Assembly (NCBI RefSeq): GCF_000378985.1
Contig: NZ_KB905370.1
Coordinates: forward strand, 186,001 to 250,000
Source of the DNA: Ensifer sp. BR816
GTDB taxonomy: Bacteria; Pseudomonadota; Alphaproteobacteria; Rhizobiales; Rhizobiaceae
Direction of reading: 5' to 3'
Length of the DNA stretch: 64,000 nucleotides
The translations under genes were made by a program, and so were the position numbers. Shown here one piece after another: positions 43,972 through 52,079 of this stretch; positions within the stretch are counted from its first letter, which is position 1; every line of letters begins with the position of its first letter. Below the pieces are notes generated by a model, which searched no databases, was not told the origin of the DNA, and was given only the letters and a program-made list of their open reading frames with translations.

Positions 43972-44082
43972 ATCAATAAAATCAAGGACATATTTCAAAC
44001 TGAGACACATCAATTTGGTAAACAAAAACAATGGGGCCTAAATGGAGGTGTCTCACCCTATCGAGCCCAGAGAACAATCAAG

Positions 44083-44256
44083 ACGGTCAGCGAGAACTGC
44101 TGCATTGAGGCTGCGCTAGCGCAGGTGGCCGAATGGTACGCGAGTCATCGAGATAGCTGCCCTCGCCCGATCGTTTTGGCGCTGAGGCTTAGGTTCGACC
44201 TCCCCCCGCTCCACGTCTGCCTTGCCATGCGGATGGCAAATGGAGGTTCGCTATGA
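44083..44256 (+). CDS. Plasmid-type hypothetical protein, start unclear, probably degraded
   Basis: The frame has no convincing start; the region given begins where the sequence becomes protein-like. The readable part (ALAQVAEWYASHRDSCPRPI, then LRLRFDLPPLHVCLAMRMAN) resembles a short protein often seen in rhizobial accessory plasmids ahead of an HTH protein. Its stop overlaps the next start (ATGA at 44253-44256), supporting a former two-gene operon. The N-terminus appears lost or starts at an unusual codon. Confidence 0.4.
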   Translation, partial: TVSENCCIEAALAQVAEWYASHRDSCPRPIVLALRLRFDLPPLHVCLAMRMANGGSL

Positions 44257-44666
44257 GCGCCTCCATTCCCATCAGCGATGGACTTCTGAAGACAAAGCTT
44301 GTGCGAGAAGCAGTATCGGATCCACGCGAGTATCAGCGTCAGCTCGACGGCAAGGGAGCCACACCAGCGGCTAAGCGGACGAGCTTCGAGCCCCGCAAAT
44401 GGCAGTCATCACCAGATCGCGAAGCATCGTGGAGGCGAAAGCGAACATTTGGCGGTTGCGGCGCAATGCCAGCTGCATTCCGGCAGATGTATACGGAAGG
44501 CGAGCGCGCCGCCTTGACGGTTGTCGCGAACGATGTGAAGGCCCGGGGAGAATGTGACCGGCCCTTGGATGGGATCGCAGCAATCGCGGGCGTGTGCCGG
44601 ACCACTGTTCAGAACGCCTTGCGTGCCGCTAAGAGGAACAACCATCTGCGTGCCGTTCCAGACTGA
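44253..44666 (+). pseudogene. HTH-domain plasmid protein truncated by an IS fragment
   Basis: The protein begins MSASIPISDGLLKTKLVREA and has a HTH-like segment (GIAAIAGVCRTTVQNALRAA) near residue 108-127. This pattern is common in rhizobial accessory plasmids, where the protein continues for another 50 or so residues. Here the frame runs at about 44650 into the reverse complement of an IS transposase gene, and the last residues (HLRAVPD) are encoded by IS sequence. The gene is therefore cut. Confidence 0.65.
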
Positions 44667-44788
44667 AGCCATAGAACAGCTCCTCCTGCATCACACTTTG
44701 CTCGCCCATCATCGACTCAATCTCCTTCCGATAAGAAGACTGAATCAGTGCTTCAGGACTGTTTCAAGCCAGACTTTTTCAACAGTAT
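44650..44788 (-). mobile_element. Fragment of IS1182/IS5-like element (transposase N-terminus)
   Basis: On the minus strand ATG 44712 opens MMGEQSVMQEELFYGFSLER, then H: the well-known N-terminal start of IS1182/IS5-type transposases. Homology stops near 44650. Upstream, to 44788, comes the leader and the terminal sequence CTGTTGAAAAAGTC (44769-44782 complement), typical of these IS ends. About 140 bp remain; the rest of the element is lost. Confidence 0.7.
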
Positions 44789-44926
44789 CGACCCTAGGAC
44801 GAAGCCGCTCGCGCGGCACTGGCGCCCGTGGTGAGGGTGCAGGAATGATCTGAACGGCGTGCATTTGCAGGTGTGCGGTCCTGGCTGACGATTGAGGTGT
44901 TCTCAATCTTCAGACAGGAGGTTGCC

Positions 44927-45814
44927 ATGACGGAGGAGAGGACGACCCCGCTGCGCGAGCGGATGATCGAAGACATGCGCATCCGTGGGATGGGCGACAA
45001 AGCTCAGCAGGCGCATATCCGAGCCATCAAGGATTTCGCCGGGTTTCTGAAGCGATCACCGGACACCGCCACAGCCGATGACCTGCGCGCCTACCAACTG
45101 CACATGACCAATGCGGGCATCACCCCGCCGACCTTCAACGCCCGCATCGTGGCGCTGCGGTTCTTTTTCGCCACCACCTGCGGCCGCGAGGAGATGAAGC
45201 GGCATATGCAGTTCCGTCGGCAGCCGCAGACGTTGCCCGTGGTCTTGAGCATCGAGGAGGTCTCCGACCTGCTGATGGCGGCTCCAGGGCCGGGCCTGAA
45301 GTATCGGGCGGCACTCAGCATCTCCTATGGCGCCGGACTGCGCGCCTCCGAGGTCTGCAACCTGAAGATCAGCGACATCGACAGCGACCGGATGCTGATC
45401 CATGTCGAACAGGGCAAGGGGCAGAAGGACCGCAAGGTGATGCTGTCGCCCGGGCTGCTCAAGCTGTTGCGCGACTATTGGCGCGAGGCGCGACCACAGG
45501 GGTGGCTGTTCCCGGGCAAACCGAAGATCAACCCGATCTCGCCGCGGCAGCTCAATCGCGCCTTTACCGCCGCCAAAACCATGGCCGGTATCGGCAAGCC
45601 CGCGACGCTGCACAGCCTGCGGCACAGCTTTGCCACCCACCTCTTGGAAGCGAACACCGATGTCAGGGTCATCCAGGTCCTTCTCGGCCATGCCAGGTTG
45701 GTGACCACCGCCCGCTATACCCATGTCGCCACCAAGACGATCCGCGACACCGTCAGCCCGTTCGAGACCCTGCAGACGCTGCAGGACCAAACGCTCCGAC
45801 GCGGACTGGAGTAG
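44927..45814 (+). CDS. Tyrosine recombinase of the IS91-type element
   Basis: A 295-aa phage-integrase-type recombinase. An N-terminal SAM-like domain (DKAQQAHIRAIKDFAGFLKR) is followed by the catalytic domain with Arg in GAGLRASEVCNLKISDID, HSLRHSFATHLLE (His and Arg), LGHARLVTTARYTHV (His and the nucleophile Tyr). AGGAGG lies 6 bases before ATG 44927. Such proteins accompany IS91-like transposases and may resolve transposition intermediates. Confidence 0.9.
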   Translation: MTEERTTPLRERMIEDMRIRGMGDKAQQAHIRAIKDFAGFLKRSPDTATADDLRAYQLHMTNAGITPPTFNARIVALRFFFATTCGREEMKRHMQFRRQPQTLPVVLSIEEVSDLLMAAPGPGLKYRAALSISYGAGLRASEVCNLKISDIDSDRMLIHVEQGKGQKDRKVMLSPGLLKLLRDYWREARPQGWLFPGKPKINPISPRQLNRAFTAAKTMAGIGKPATLHSLRHSFATHLLEANTDVRVIQVLLGHARLVTTARYTHVATKTIRDTVSPFETLQTLQDQTLRRGLE

Positions 45815-45824
45815 CGCCGGTGCG

Positions 45825-47018
45825 GTGATCCGGCCGAGACTGGAGATCGGCGACATCTTCCGTGCCTATGGCCCGGCGTGGCGGCGGGCCAATGCCGGGC
45901 ATGTCAGCCTCACCCAGCTCAAGGTCATGGCGGCCATCGAAGCCTGCCGAACCGAGGCGCTCGGCGGGCATGTGGCGGCCTGTGCCAAATGCGGCCACAG
46001 CCACATCGCCTATAATTCCTGCAAAAACCGACACTGCCCCAAGTGCCAGGGGCCTGCCGCGCGGGACTGGATGGCCGCCCGCGCCGAAGACCTGCTGCCG
46101 GTCGAGTATTTCCACGTGGTTTTCACCCTGCCGGCCGAGATCGCCCAAATCGCCTACTGGAACAAGAAGGCTGTCTATGACCTGCTGTTTCGGGCATCGG
46201 CGGAGACACTGACCACCATCGCCGCCGATCCCAAGCGGCTCGGCGCGCGCATCGGCATGACCAGCGTGCTGCACACCTGGGGATCGGCGCTGACCCATCA
46301 CCCGCATGTGCACATCATCGTACCCGGTGGCGGACTGTCGCCGGATGGCACGCGCTGGATCTCATGTCGCCCCGGGTTCTTCCTGCCGGTAAAGGCTCTG
46401 TCGCGTCTGTTCCGGCGGCTGTTTGTCGAAGGACTGAGGGCACTGCATCAATCCGGCAGCCTCGCCTTCTTCGGGGCTCTCGCCGGACTTGCACAGGCGA
46501 AGGCCTTCGCTGCCTGGCTTGCCCCGTTCCGCAAATCCGAATGGGTCGTCTACGCCAAGCCCCCGTTCGGCGGTCCCGAGGCGGTCCTGGCTTATCTCAG
46601 CCGCTACACCCACCGCGTGGCGATCTCCAACAGCCGCCTGATCAGCGCCGACGCCGAGACGGTCTCATTCCGCTGGAAGGATTACCGGATCAAGACCGGT
46701 GACCGGCAGAAGGTGATGCGGCTGGCCACCGACGAGTTCATCCGCCGTTTCCTGATCCACGTGCTGCCCGACGGATTCCACCGCATCCGCCATTACGGTC
46801 TGCTCGCCAGTGCAGGCCACAAGGCCAATATCGCAAGGATCAGGAAACTGCTCGGGGCGCAAACGCCATCGCAGCACGACGCACCAAACGCCGAGGTCAC
46901 GCCGCTCACCCTGAGAGAGCCATGCCCGGTTTGCGGCGGCCCGATGCGCATCGTCGAGATCTTCCGCCGCGGCCAACAACCCAGATGCCGCGCGCCACCC
47001 CGAAAGGACGCCGCATGA
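45825..47018 (+). CDS. IS91-family HUH (Y2) transposase
   Basis: A 397-aa rolling-circle-type transposase. The N-terminal zinc-binding part (CAKCGHSHIAYNSCKNRHCP, KCQ) is followed by the HUH nuclease motif HPHVHIIVPGGG and, about 110 residues later, the catalytic tyrosine segment YLSRYTHRVAISNSRL. The C-terminus has another CPVCGG pair. GTG 45825 follows GGAG at 12 bases. It lies 10 bp behind the recombinase gene. Confidence 0.92.
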   Translation: MIRPRLEIGDIFRAYGPAWRRANAGHVSLTQLKVMAAIEACRTEALGGHVAACAKCGHSHIAYNSCKNRHCPKCQGPAARDWMAARAEDLLPVEYFHVVFTLPAEIAQIAYWNKKAVYDLLFRASAETLTTIAADPKRLGARIGMTSVLHTWGSALTHHPHVHIIVPGGGLSPDGTRWISCRPGFFLPVKALSRLFRRLFVEGLRALHQSGSLAFFGALAGLAQAKAFAAWLAPFRKSEWVVYAKPPFGGPEAVLAYLSRYTHRVAISNSRLISADAETVSFRWKDYRIKTGDRQKVMRLATDEFIRRFLIHVLPDGFHRIRHYGLLASAGHKANIARIRKLLGAQTPSQHDAPNAEVTPLTLREPCPVCGGPMRIVEIFRRGQQPRCRAPPRKDAA

Positions 47019-47212
47019 CGAAATCCATCTCACATCAGCCGAGGCTGGTCCGCATCGACGAGGCGTTCCGGGGTGGCGCCGGTCAGCCTAAGGCAACCCA
47101 GCACACTGAAAAATCGCCGGCGCGAACCTACCAAAGACCTGTGACCCCGATCCCGATCGGCTCATGCAAACCTTCGGGGCTACACCTTCGCACCCGACGC
47201 TGCCGCCGATAG
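47015..47212 (+). other. Possible 65-aa coupled frame behind the IS91 transposase
   Basis: An ATG at 47015 overlaps the transposase stop (ATGA) and opens a 65-codon frame rich in Arg, Pro and Thr. No family is recognised. It may be an accessory frame of the element or chance. Confidence 0.25.
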
Positions 47213-47459
47213 CCCCCTTGAAAAACCGCAGCCGCACGCTTTCCCCATAGGCGCTCTACCCAGCCCCCGCGGCCTCCTCCTTGGGAGGTTTGTCAACGCG
47301 GGCCGACACAGGCCCAGCCACCACCGTCGCGCCGCGGCCCGCATCGAAAAACCTTCGCCTAAGCGGAACTACGCTTGCCTTGGGGGAATGCCCGTAAATC
47401 GCCCGCGAAGCAGACATTTGCATGCCACTCCGCCCCTACCAAATGCCTTAATGTGAACT
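47213..47459. other. Gene-free stretch at the right side of the IS91 element
   Basis: Between the IS91 transposase and the merR-type gene there is no supported protein gene apart from the doubtful 65-codon frame. The stretch holds the AAGCG-N6-CGCTT inverted repeat (47361-47376), the best candidate for the oriIS end. A CTTG, a usual IS91 target tetranucleotide, directly overlaps its right arm. Confidence 0.4.
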
Positions 47460-47864
47460 TCACAGCCCGAAGGAGGCGAGGATCGGGCACGGCCCGGTTT
47501 TGTCCTCGGCGCATTCGGACACCAGCTTTCGGAGTGCTTCGCGAGCACGATTAAGCTCTCCGATTCTGGCTTCTAGCTGGTCAAGCCTTTTCCTTGCCAG
47601 ATCACGCGCAGCCGAGCGGTTCTCTCCGGCATCCAGCGCCAGAAGCTCCCTGATTTCCTCCAGCGTGAAACCCGCCGTCTGTGCCCGCTTGATGAACCGC
47701 AGTCGGCGTAGGGCCTCGGGGCCATAGCGGCGAACGCCGTCCAGCCGCTTGGGCGTCGCGAGCAGCGCCTTGCGCTGGTAGAAACGTACCGTCTCAACAC
47801 CCACCCCGCCGGCCGCCGCGAGTTTCCCTATCGTCAGTTCCTGAGGCCCTTGACTCCGTACCAT
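47460..47864 (-). CDS. MerR-family metal-type regulator
   Basis: A 134-aa MerR protein: N-terminal HTH (LTIGKLAAAGGVGVETVRFY, QRKAL, LDGVRRYGPEALRRLRFIKR), a dimer helix and a C-terminal CAEDKTGPCPILASF metal loop. Mercury MerR has a third Cys earlier (as in HCEE), which is replaced here by ENRSAA, so a simple Hg(II) sensor is unlikely; a copper, zinc or other soft-metal ligand is possible. The ATG given lies inside the palindrome it should bind and has no ribosome site, so the true start may be a few codons later. Confidence 0.85.
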   Translation of the reverse strand: MVRSQGPQELTIGKLAAAGGVGVETVRFYQRKALLATPKRLDGVRRYGPEALRRLRFIKRAQTAGFTLEEIRELLALDAGENRSAARDLARKRLDQLEARIGELNRAREALRKLVSECAEDKTGPCPILASFGL

Positions 47865-47881
47865 GGTACGGAACTTATGCT
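47850..47881 (+). promoter_or_regulatory. MerR-type promoter with 20-bp spacer and perfect dyad
   Basis: The -35 is TTGACT (47850-47855), the -10 TATGCT (47876-47881), with a 20-bp spacer. The spacer holds a perfect 16-bp palindrome CCGTACCATGGTACGG (47856-47871). A long spacer with a central dyad is the mark of MerR-activated promoters. It should drive the glutaredoxin-MauE gene. Confidence 0.8.
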
Positions 47882-47918
47882 CCTGCCAACGGTTTCACAA
47901 GAGCGAGGAGACGTGAAA

Positions 47919-48707
47919 ATGTTGGACAAGCCAAATCCGCAAAATTTCTCCAAGAAAGCCATCCTGTACCGGATGGTGATGCCAGGCCACACCTGCCCCT
48001 ATGGACTGAAGTCGAAGGACCTGCTGCAGCGATCAGGCTACGAGGTGGACGACCATCACCTCAAGACCCGCGAGGAGACAGACGCTTTCAAGGCGCAGCA
48101 CGGCGTGCCGACGACGCCTCAGGTCTTCATCGATGGCAAGCGGGTCGGCGGATACGACGACTTGCGCCGATTTCTCGGCAAGCCCGTCGCCGACCCAAAG
48201 GCGACGACCTACCGTCCGGTGATCGTGCTGTTCACACTGACCGCGCTCATGGCAATGGCGGCCAGCCATGCCGTCTACGGCACTCCATTCACCCTGCGGG
48301 CGGCGGAATGGTTCATCGCCTTCTCGATGGTGGCGCTGGCGATGATGAAACTCCAGAACGTCGAAACCTTCGCGACGATGTTCCTGAACTACGACCTGCT
48401 GGCGAAGCGCTGGGTGCCGTACGGCTACATCTATCCGTACGCCGAGGGATTGGCTGGCGTGCTCATGGTGGCGGGCGTTCTGACCTGGTTGTCGGTTCCG
48501 GTCGCAATGTTCATCGGTACGGTAGGGGCCGTGTCGGTCTTCAAGGCGGTCTACGTCGACAAGCGCGAGCTGAAGTGCGCCTGCGTTGGCGGATCGAGCA
48601 ACGTCCCCCTTGGTTTCATCTCTCTGACCGAGAACCTGATGATGATCGCCATGGCAATCTGGATGACCGCTGGAGGCATTGGGCTCACGGCAACCCACCC
48701 GATGTAG
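47919..48707 (+). CDS. Glutaredoxin - MauE/DoxX-like membrane fusion protein
   Basis: A 262-aa protein. The N-terminal third is a glutaredoxin with an active-site CPYG (C26), GVPTTPQVFIDGKRVGGYDD and the cis-proline TTP. It is of monothiol type since the second Cys is Gly. The C-terminal part has four hydrophobic helices like the MauE/methylamine-utilisation family (WFIAFSMVALAMMKLQNVET, YIYPYAEGLAGVLMV) with a KCACVGG cysteine pair. It is probably a membrane thiol relay. GAGGAG lies 8 bases before ATG 47919. It is divergent from and probably controlled by the MerR gene. Confidence 0.85.
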   Translation: MLDKPNPQNFSKKAILYRMVMPGHTCPYGLKSKDLLQRSGYEVDDHHLKTREETDAFKAQHGVPTTPQVFIDGKRVGGYDDLRRFLGKPVADPKATTYRPVIVLFTLTALMAMAASHAVYGTPFTLRAAEWFIAFSMVALAMMKLQNVETFATMFLNYDLLAKRWVPYGYIYPYAEGLAGVLMVAGVLTWLSVPVAMFIGTVGAVSVFKAVYVDKRELKCACVGGSSNVPLGFISLTENLMMIAMAIWMTAGGIGLTATHPM

Positions 48708-48870
48708 CTGCAATGGGCATGCTCCTGCCTCCCAGGAGGACGCGGCTCATCCGGAACGGAAGACTGCGGACTGGCGGCTTGATTGCTTTTTTGGCCGATG
48801 TATTTTGATTCATCCGCGGGACAACGCTCCGAAGGTGAGAGGCAAAGCGACGCCCATCAACTCGGGACCT

Positions 48871-49311
48871 CTAATCGTTTTCCGCTCCAATTATGGATTC
48901 GGGCGGGCGCGCTGAGGTAATCGGATCGGCATGGCGAAGGACGATCCTCCACACGCCTTCCTCCCGCCGGAAGATGGTGGTGACCCGAAGGTCAAGCGGT
49001 ACCAGCTTGTCCCCGCCACCGACCTTGGATTGGAATCGCTCGATCTCGATGATGTATCCCAACTCCGGGGTCGCGTACTCGGAGATGCGCTCAAAACCGG
49101 TGGCCTCACCGTCCCGGTAATGGGTGGCAGCCCTTTCCATCGTCGCGGCGGCCAATTCCCAGCCCTTCGCAGGCGGGCCGAACGGGTTGGCGATGATGAC
49201 GTCATCCCGTCGCGAGTAGAGTTCTTTTAAAGGCTCAGGGTTGCCCTTCACGAAGGCATCCAGAGCCCCGTGATCCTGCTCGATCAATTTCTCTAGCTCA
49301 GGTTCTAACAT
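48871..49311 (-). CDS. SnoaL-like / NTF2-superfamily protein
   Basis: A 146-aa cone-shaped NTF2-fold protein, as in DUF4440 and SnoaL-like families: LIEQDHGALDAFVKGNPEPL, LYSRRDDVIIANPFG, then beta strands ending REEGVWRIVLRHADPI. These proteins bind small molecules or act as simple isomerases and hydrolases; no catalytic set is recognised here. It follows the cytochrome peroxidase gene by 23 bp on the same strand and may be cotranscribed. Confidence 0.75.
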   Translation of the reverse strand: MLEPELEKLIEQDHGALDAFVKGNPEPLKELYSRRDDVIIANPFGPPAKGWELAAATMERAATHYRDGEATGFERISEYATPELGYIIEIERFQSKVGGGDKLVPLDLRVTTIFRREEGVWRIVLRHADPITSARPPESIIGAEND

Positions 49312-49334
49312 CTTGGTGTCCTCGGACGCTTGCG

Positions 49335-50681
49335 TCAGATCGACTTGAGATATTCGATCAGGTCACCTTTTTCCTGATCGGTCAGCTTGAGATCGAGGTG
49401 ACCGTCGTAATGGTCTACGACGTCTCGGAGGGTGGCGAACCGCCCGTCGTGGTAAAACCCACCCTTGTGCACCTTTTCCATGTCCCACAGGGCACGGAGA
49501 GGCGCCGTTCGGTACCGTTCATCCGGAGACCGCATCGCCTGGAAGTCATCGATTCCGATCTCCTCCGCCTTGTGCAGGTTCCAGCCAGGCTCGGTGAAGA
49601 TCGGCGGCACGTGGCAGGTGGCGCATTTGGCCTTGTCGTTGAAGAGGGCCTTTCCCTTTTCCGCTGCGGCCCTATCGAAGGCGCCATCCGGCGGTTTTAG
49701 GGTTGGCAGCGCAAGCTGGTAGAAGTGGAGGGCAGGCAGCTCGGCCGTGATGCGATCCTCCTTGTCTTGCTTGTGGCCCTGCTTCGTCCTGGCAGCAACC
49801 GGATACTTCGCGGCATCATCCAGGCGCGGATCGTAGAAGACGCCCTTTCCGTGCATTTCGAGATTGCCGACGTAAGCGTTCCAGTAACTGACCGTGCCCC
49901 ACGCCCCGGTCCAGGTGTGATTGTTGACGCCGGCCAGTCCGAAGGCTGGAGGATTGAGCGTGGCGGCGGTCTTTCCGTCCGGCCGGAAGGCCTTGCCATC
50001 GAGATTGAGTTCGGCATCGAATTTTCCGGGTCCCCAGGCGGCCAGCGCCTTTTTCACGTCGTCTTCGCTGACCTGCAGCATGTCCGTAAAGGCACTCAGA
50101 TCGGGCGCCAATAAGACGATCGCGCCGATGTTGAGGTCACGGTTGGGCCAGCCGTCGAGACGGTGCCCGATTCCGGGCGCATAGGCGTCGTCGACTGTCG
50201 AATGGCACAATGCGCACTGGATGCCCACGGCCCTCAAGGTCTTGCCATCCTCGCCAAAAAAGCCGGTCACACCGACGACGGCATTGGACTTGAGCAGGAC
50301 GAGGGTGCTGGCCGGGTCCTTGAGATCGACCTCGCCCCTGTTGAGTGCCTCGGCCACGTCCTTCGGGATCGCGTTCACATCGACTTTCAATCCAAGCTCA
50401 AGAGCTTTTTCCGGACTGAGGCCTGCTCCCACGCCCCCGGCCTTTTCGCCCGCTATCGCTTCGTGCAGCTTAAGCTTGCCACCCCAAAAATCCTCGCTGC
50501 CGAATGTGTCGAAGCGGAACGTCTCGCGTCCTTCCTCGAGATACCGTTTCGCCTGCTCGGCAACTGCAGCTTCAAACTCCTTGCCACCTGTTGACTTCTT
50601 CATTTGCGCAACGGCCGGAATGAGGGCCGTCGATAGAAGAAGCGAAAGAAATAAAGCATAAACCCGCCCACGCCTTTGCAT
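49335..50681 (-). CDS. Di-haem cytochrome c peroxidase/MauG-like protein
   Basis: A 448-aa protein with a signal peptide (ALFLSLLLSTALIPAVAQ) and two c-haem sites: CALCH at residues 156-160 and CATCH at 353-357. The C-terminal half (PPIFTEPGWNLHKAEEIGID, APLRALWDMEKVHKGGFYHDGR) matches the di-haem peroxidase family. It is longer at the N-terminus than classical enzymes. It should act in the periplasm, reducing peroxide or modifying a protein partner. GGGAGG lies about 8 bases before ATG 50681. Confidence 0.88.
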   Translation of the reverse strand: MQRRGRVYALFLSLLLSTALIPAVAQMKKSTGGKEFEAAVAEQAKRYLEEGRETFRFDTFGSEDFWGGKLKLHEAIAGEKAGGVGAGLSPEKALELGLKVDVNAIPKDVAEALNRGEVDLKDPASTLVLLKSNAVVGVTGFFGEDGKTLRAVGIQCALCHSTVDDAYAPGIGHRLDGWPNRDLNIGAIVLLAPDLSAFTDMLQVSEDDVKKALAAWGPGKFDAELNLDGKAFRPDGKTAATLNPPAFGLAGVNNHTWTGAWGTVSYWNAYVGNLEMHGKGVFYDPRLDDAAKYPVAARTKQGHKQDKEDRITAELPALHFYQLALPTLKPPDGAFDRAAAEKGKALFNDKAKCATCHVPPIFTEPGWNLHKAEEIGIDDFQAMRSPDERYRTAPLRALWDMEKVHKGGFYHDGRFATLRDVVDHYDGHLDLKLTDQEKGDLIEYLKSI

Positions 50682-50901
50682 GACATGTTCCTCCCAGGAC
50701 ACGAAGCTCAATCGGCGGTCATGTGGAGTTTCGCGGGGTCCCCGTTGCGCGAAGCGCAGAACCGACCGAATATTAGCAAACGATCATGCTACACCTAATC
50801 CGCGTGTCTGCAATGCGACAGTGTAAGCATGTACGGCGCGCCCTCTGCCCGAACGTTACCGGACAGCGCATCCAAGCCGCCTTTACCTCGCGGAAGTCGT
50901 C

Positions 50902-50932
50902 TTGACAGAATTAGGACATTCGTCCTAATTCT
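50902..50932. promoter_or_regulatory. TetR operator overlapping its promoter
   Basis: A perfect inverted repeat, AGAATTAGGAC (50907-50917) and GTCCTAATTCT (50922-50932), with a 4-bp centre. It overlaps a TTGACA -35 at 50902-50907 and a TAATTC -10 at 50926-50931. It lies 28 bp before the tetR start and suits autoregulation. Confidence 0.8.
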
Positions 50933-50960
50933 CATGGGTCAAACAGGGTGCCGAAGGTAA

Positions 50961-51542
50961 ATGCCAGCACAGTCAACCCGTGACCTGATTGTCGAACAGG
51001 CGGATGCCCTCTTCTACGAGAGCGGATTCGAGGCCACGTCCTTTGCTGACGTCGCCGCAGCCGTGGGCATCTCGCGCGGGAATTTCTATCACCACTTCAA
51101 GACCAAGGACGACATACTGGATGCCGTAATTGCCCGCAGAACGGAGCGGACACGGGCGATGCTCGACGGCTGGCAGGCCGAGGGCGACGGTCCGCGCGAG
51201 CGCATCCTGTCCTTCATTCATATGCTGATCGCCAACCGAACCCAGATCATGGATTTCGGCTGCCCGGTCGGAACGCTTTGCTCTGAACTCGCCAAACTGG
51301 ATCATGCCGCGCAGGGCCGCGCGACCGAAATCCTCGGTCTGTTCCGCGACTGGCTCACCGAACAGATGCGTGCTCTTGGTGCCGTTGACCGGCCCGAGAC
51401 GCTGGCGCTGCATCTTCTTTCCTGGTCGCAGGGAGTGGCGGTGATGGCGACCGCCTTCAAGGACGAGGCATTCATCCGCAACGAAGTGGCAGGGATCGAA
51501 CATTGGCTAGCGTCCCTGCCGGACCTTTCGCAATCGACATAA
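50961..51542 (+). CDS. TetR-family transcriptional regulator
   Basis: A 193-aa TetR protein. The N-terminal HTH reads ALFYESGFEATSFADVAAAV, then GISRGNFYHHFKTKDDILDA. The C-terminal ligand domain contains FGCPVGTLCSELAKLD, as in the subgroup that includes TetR_C_6-like repressors. GAAGG precedes ATG 50961. Its own perfect operator lies in the promoter, and a YciI-type gene follows by 13 bp, so both probably respond to one ligand. Confidence 0.9.
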   Translation: MPAQSTRDLIVEQADALFYESGFEATSFADVAAAVGISRGNFYHHFKTKDDILDAVIARRTERTRAMLDGWQAEGDGPRERILSFIHMLIANRTQIMDFGCPVGTLCSELAKLDHAAQGRATEILGLFRDWLTEQMRALGAVDRPETLALHLLSWSQGVAVMATAFKDEAFIRNEVAGIEHWLASLPDLSQST

Positions 51543-51555
51543 ACAAGGAGCACTT

Positions 51556-51849
51556 ATGTTCGTCACTTTTCTGAGATTTGCAGAGAACGGCGCCGCCGCG
51601 CCGGACTTCATGGCGGCGCATAACAACTGGATAGCGCAAGGGTTCGCCGATGGCGTGTTCCTCTGCGTCGGCTCGCTCCAGCCCGCCGCAGGCGGCGCAA
51701 TCCTCGCTCATGGGGAGAGTCGTGATGCGCACGATGCGCGCATCGCTGCCGACCCCTTCGTCGCACAGGGGATCGTGACCGCCGAGACATACGAAATCGA
51801 TCCGAAGCGCACCGCTTCCGCCCTGGATTTCGTGAAGACGGCAGCATGA
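51556..51849 (+). CDS. YciI-like protein
   Basis: A 97-aa YCII-related ferredoxin-like fold protein: MFVTFLRFAENGAAAPDFMA, AHNNWIAQGFADGVFLCVGS and DPFVAQGIVTAETYEI, where the His and Asp of the putative active site lie in AHNNW and AADPF. Some relatives are dehydrochlorinases or muconolactone-type enzymes; the reaction here is unknown. AAGGAG lies 8 bases before ATG 51556. It is in an operon with the TetR gene. Confidence 0.85.
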   Translation: MFVTFLRFAENGAAAPDFMAAHNNWIAQGFADGVFLCVGSLQPAAGGAILAHGESRDAHDARIAADPFVAQGIVTAETYEIDPKRTASALDFVKTAA

Positions 51850-51915
51850 GCGCGATCATGCGGGCCGCATTCGAAGAGGCCCGATCGACTTTGCATCACT
51901 CCGGTCCGAAGGCGT

Positions 51916-52056
51916 ATGAGCGGCGGCTGCCACCTCAACCGCCCGATCCGATCGATGATAGAAGACGGCGGTTTCCGCATCGATCGGCTCGAGACCGGCT
52001 ACATGCGGGATCCGAGGCCGATGACGTTCATGTACGAAGGCGGCGCGCGGCCGTGA
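51916..52056 (+). pseudogene. C-terminal remnant of a class I SAM methyltransferase
   Basis: This frame encodes GGCHLNRPIRSMIEDGGFRI, then DRLETGYMRDPRPMTFMYEG and GARP with a stop at 52054-52056. The piece matches the C-terminal end of UbiE/Methyltransf_11-type methyltransferases. Nothing upstream in any frame supplies the SAM-binding part, and YciI ends only 67 bp before. It is a decayed gene tail, perhaps left by a deletion joining the TetR-YciI block to the copper block. Confidence 0.7.
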
Positions 52057-52079
52057 CGACGATCCGAATGGCGCATGCA

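Larger units (their letters stand above)
44790..47380 (+). mobile_element. IS91-family element with tyrosine recombinase and HUH transposase
   Basis: The element carries two genes with a 10-bp gap, a tyrosine recombinase and an IS91-type transposase, the usual pair of this IS91 subgroup. Boundaries are estimates: the left end should lie after the IS1182 fragment, near 44790. The right (oriIS) end should lie near an inverted repeat AAGCG-N6-CGCTT at 47361-47376. IS91 elements make no target duplication and have no terminal inverted repeats, so precise ends cannot be read without a relative. Confidence 0.65.

Noticed and set aside
44001..44055. TGAGACAC/GTGTCTCA inverted pair as IS ends or a plasmid origin
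   Set aside because: Only 8 bp each, 39 bp apart, with no transposase or replication gene between; noted in the neighbouring terminator entry only.
47460..47864. Classical mercury-resistance merR
   Set aside because: The early metal cysteine is missing and no merA, merT or merP gene is adjacent.
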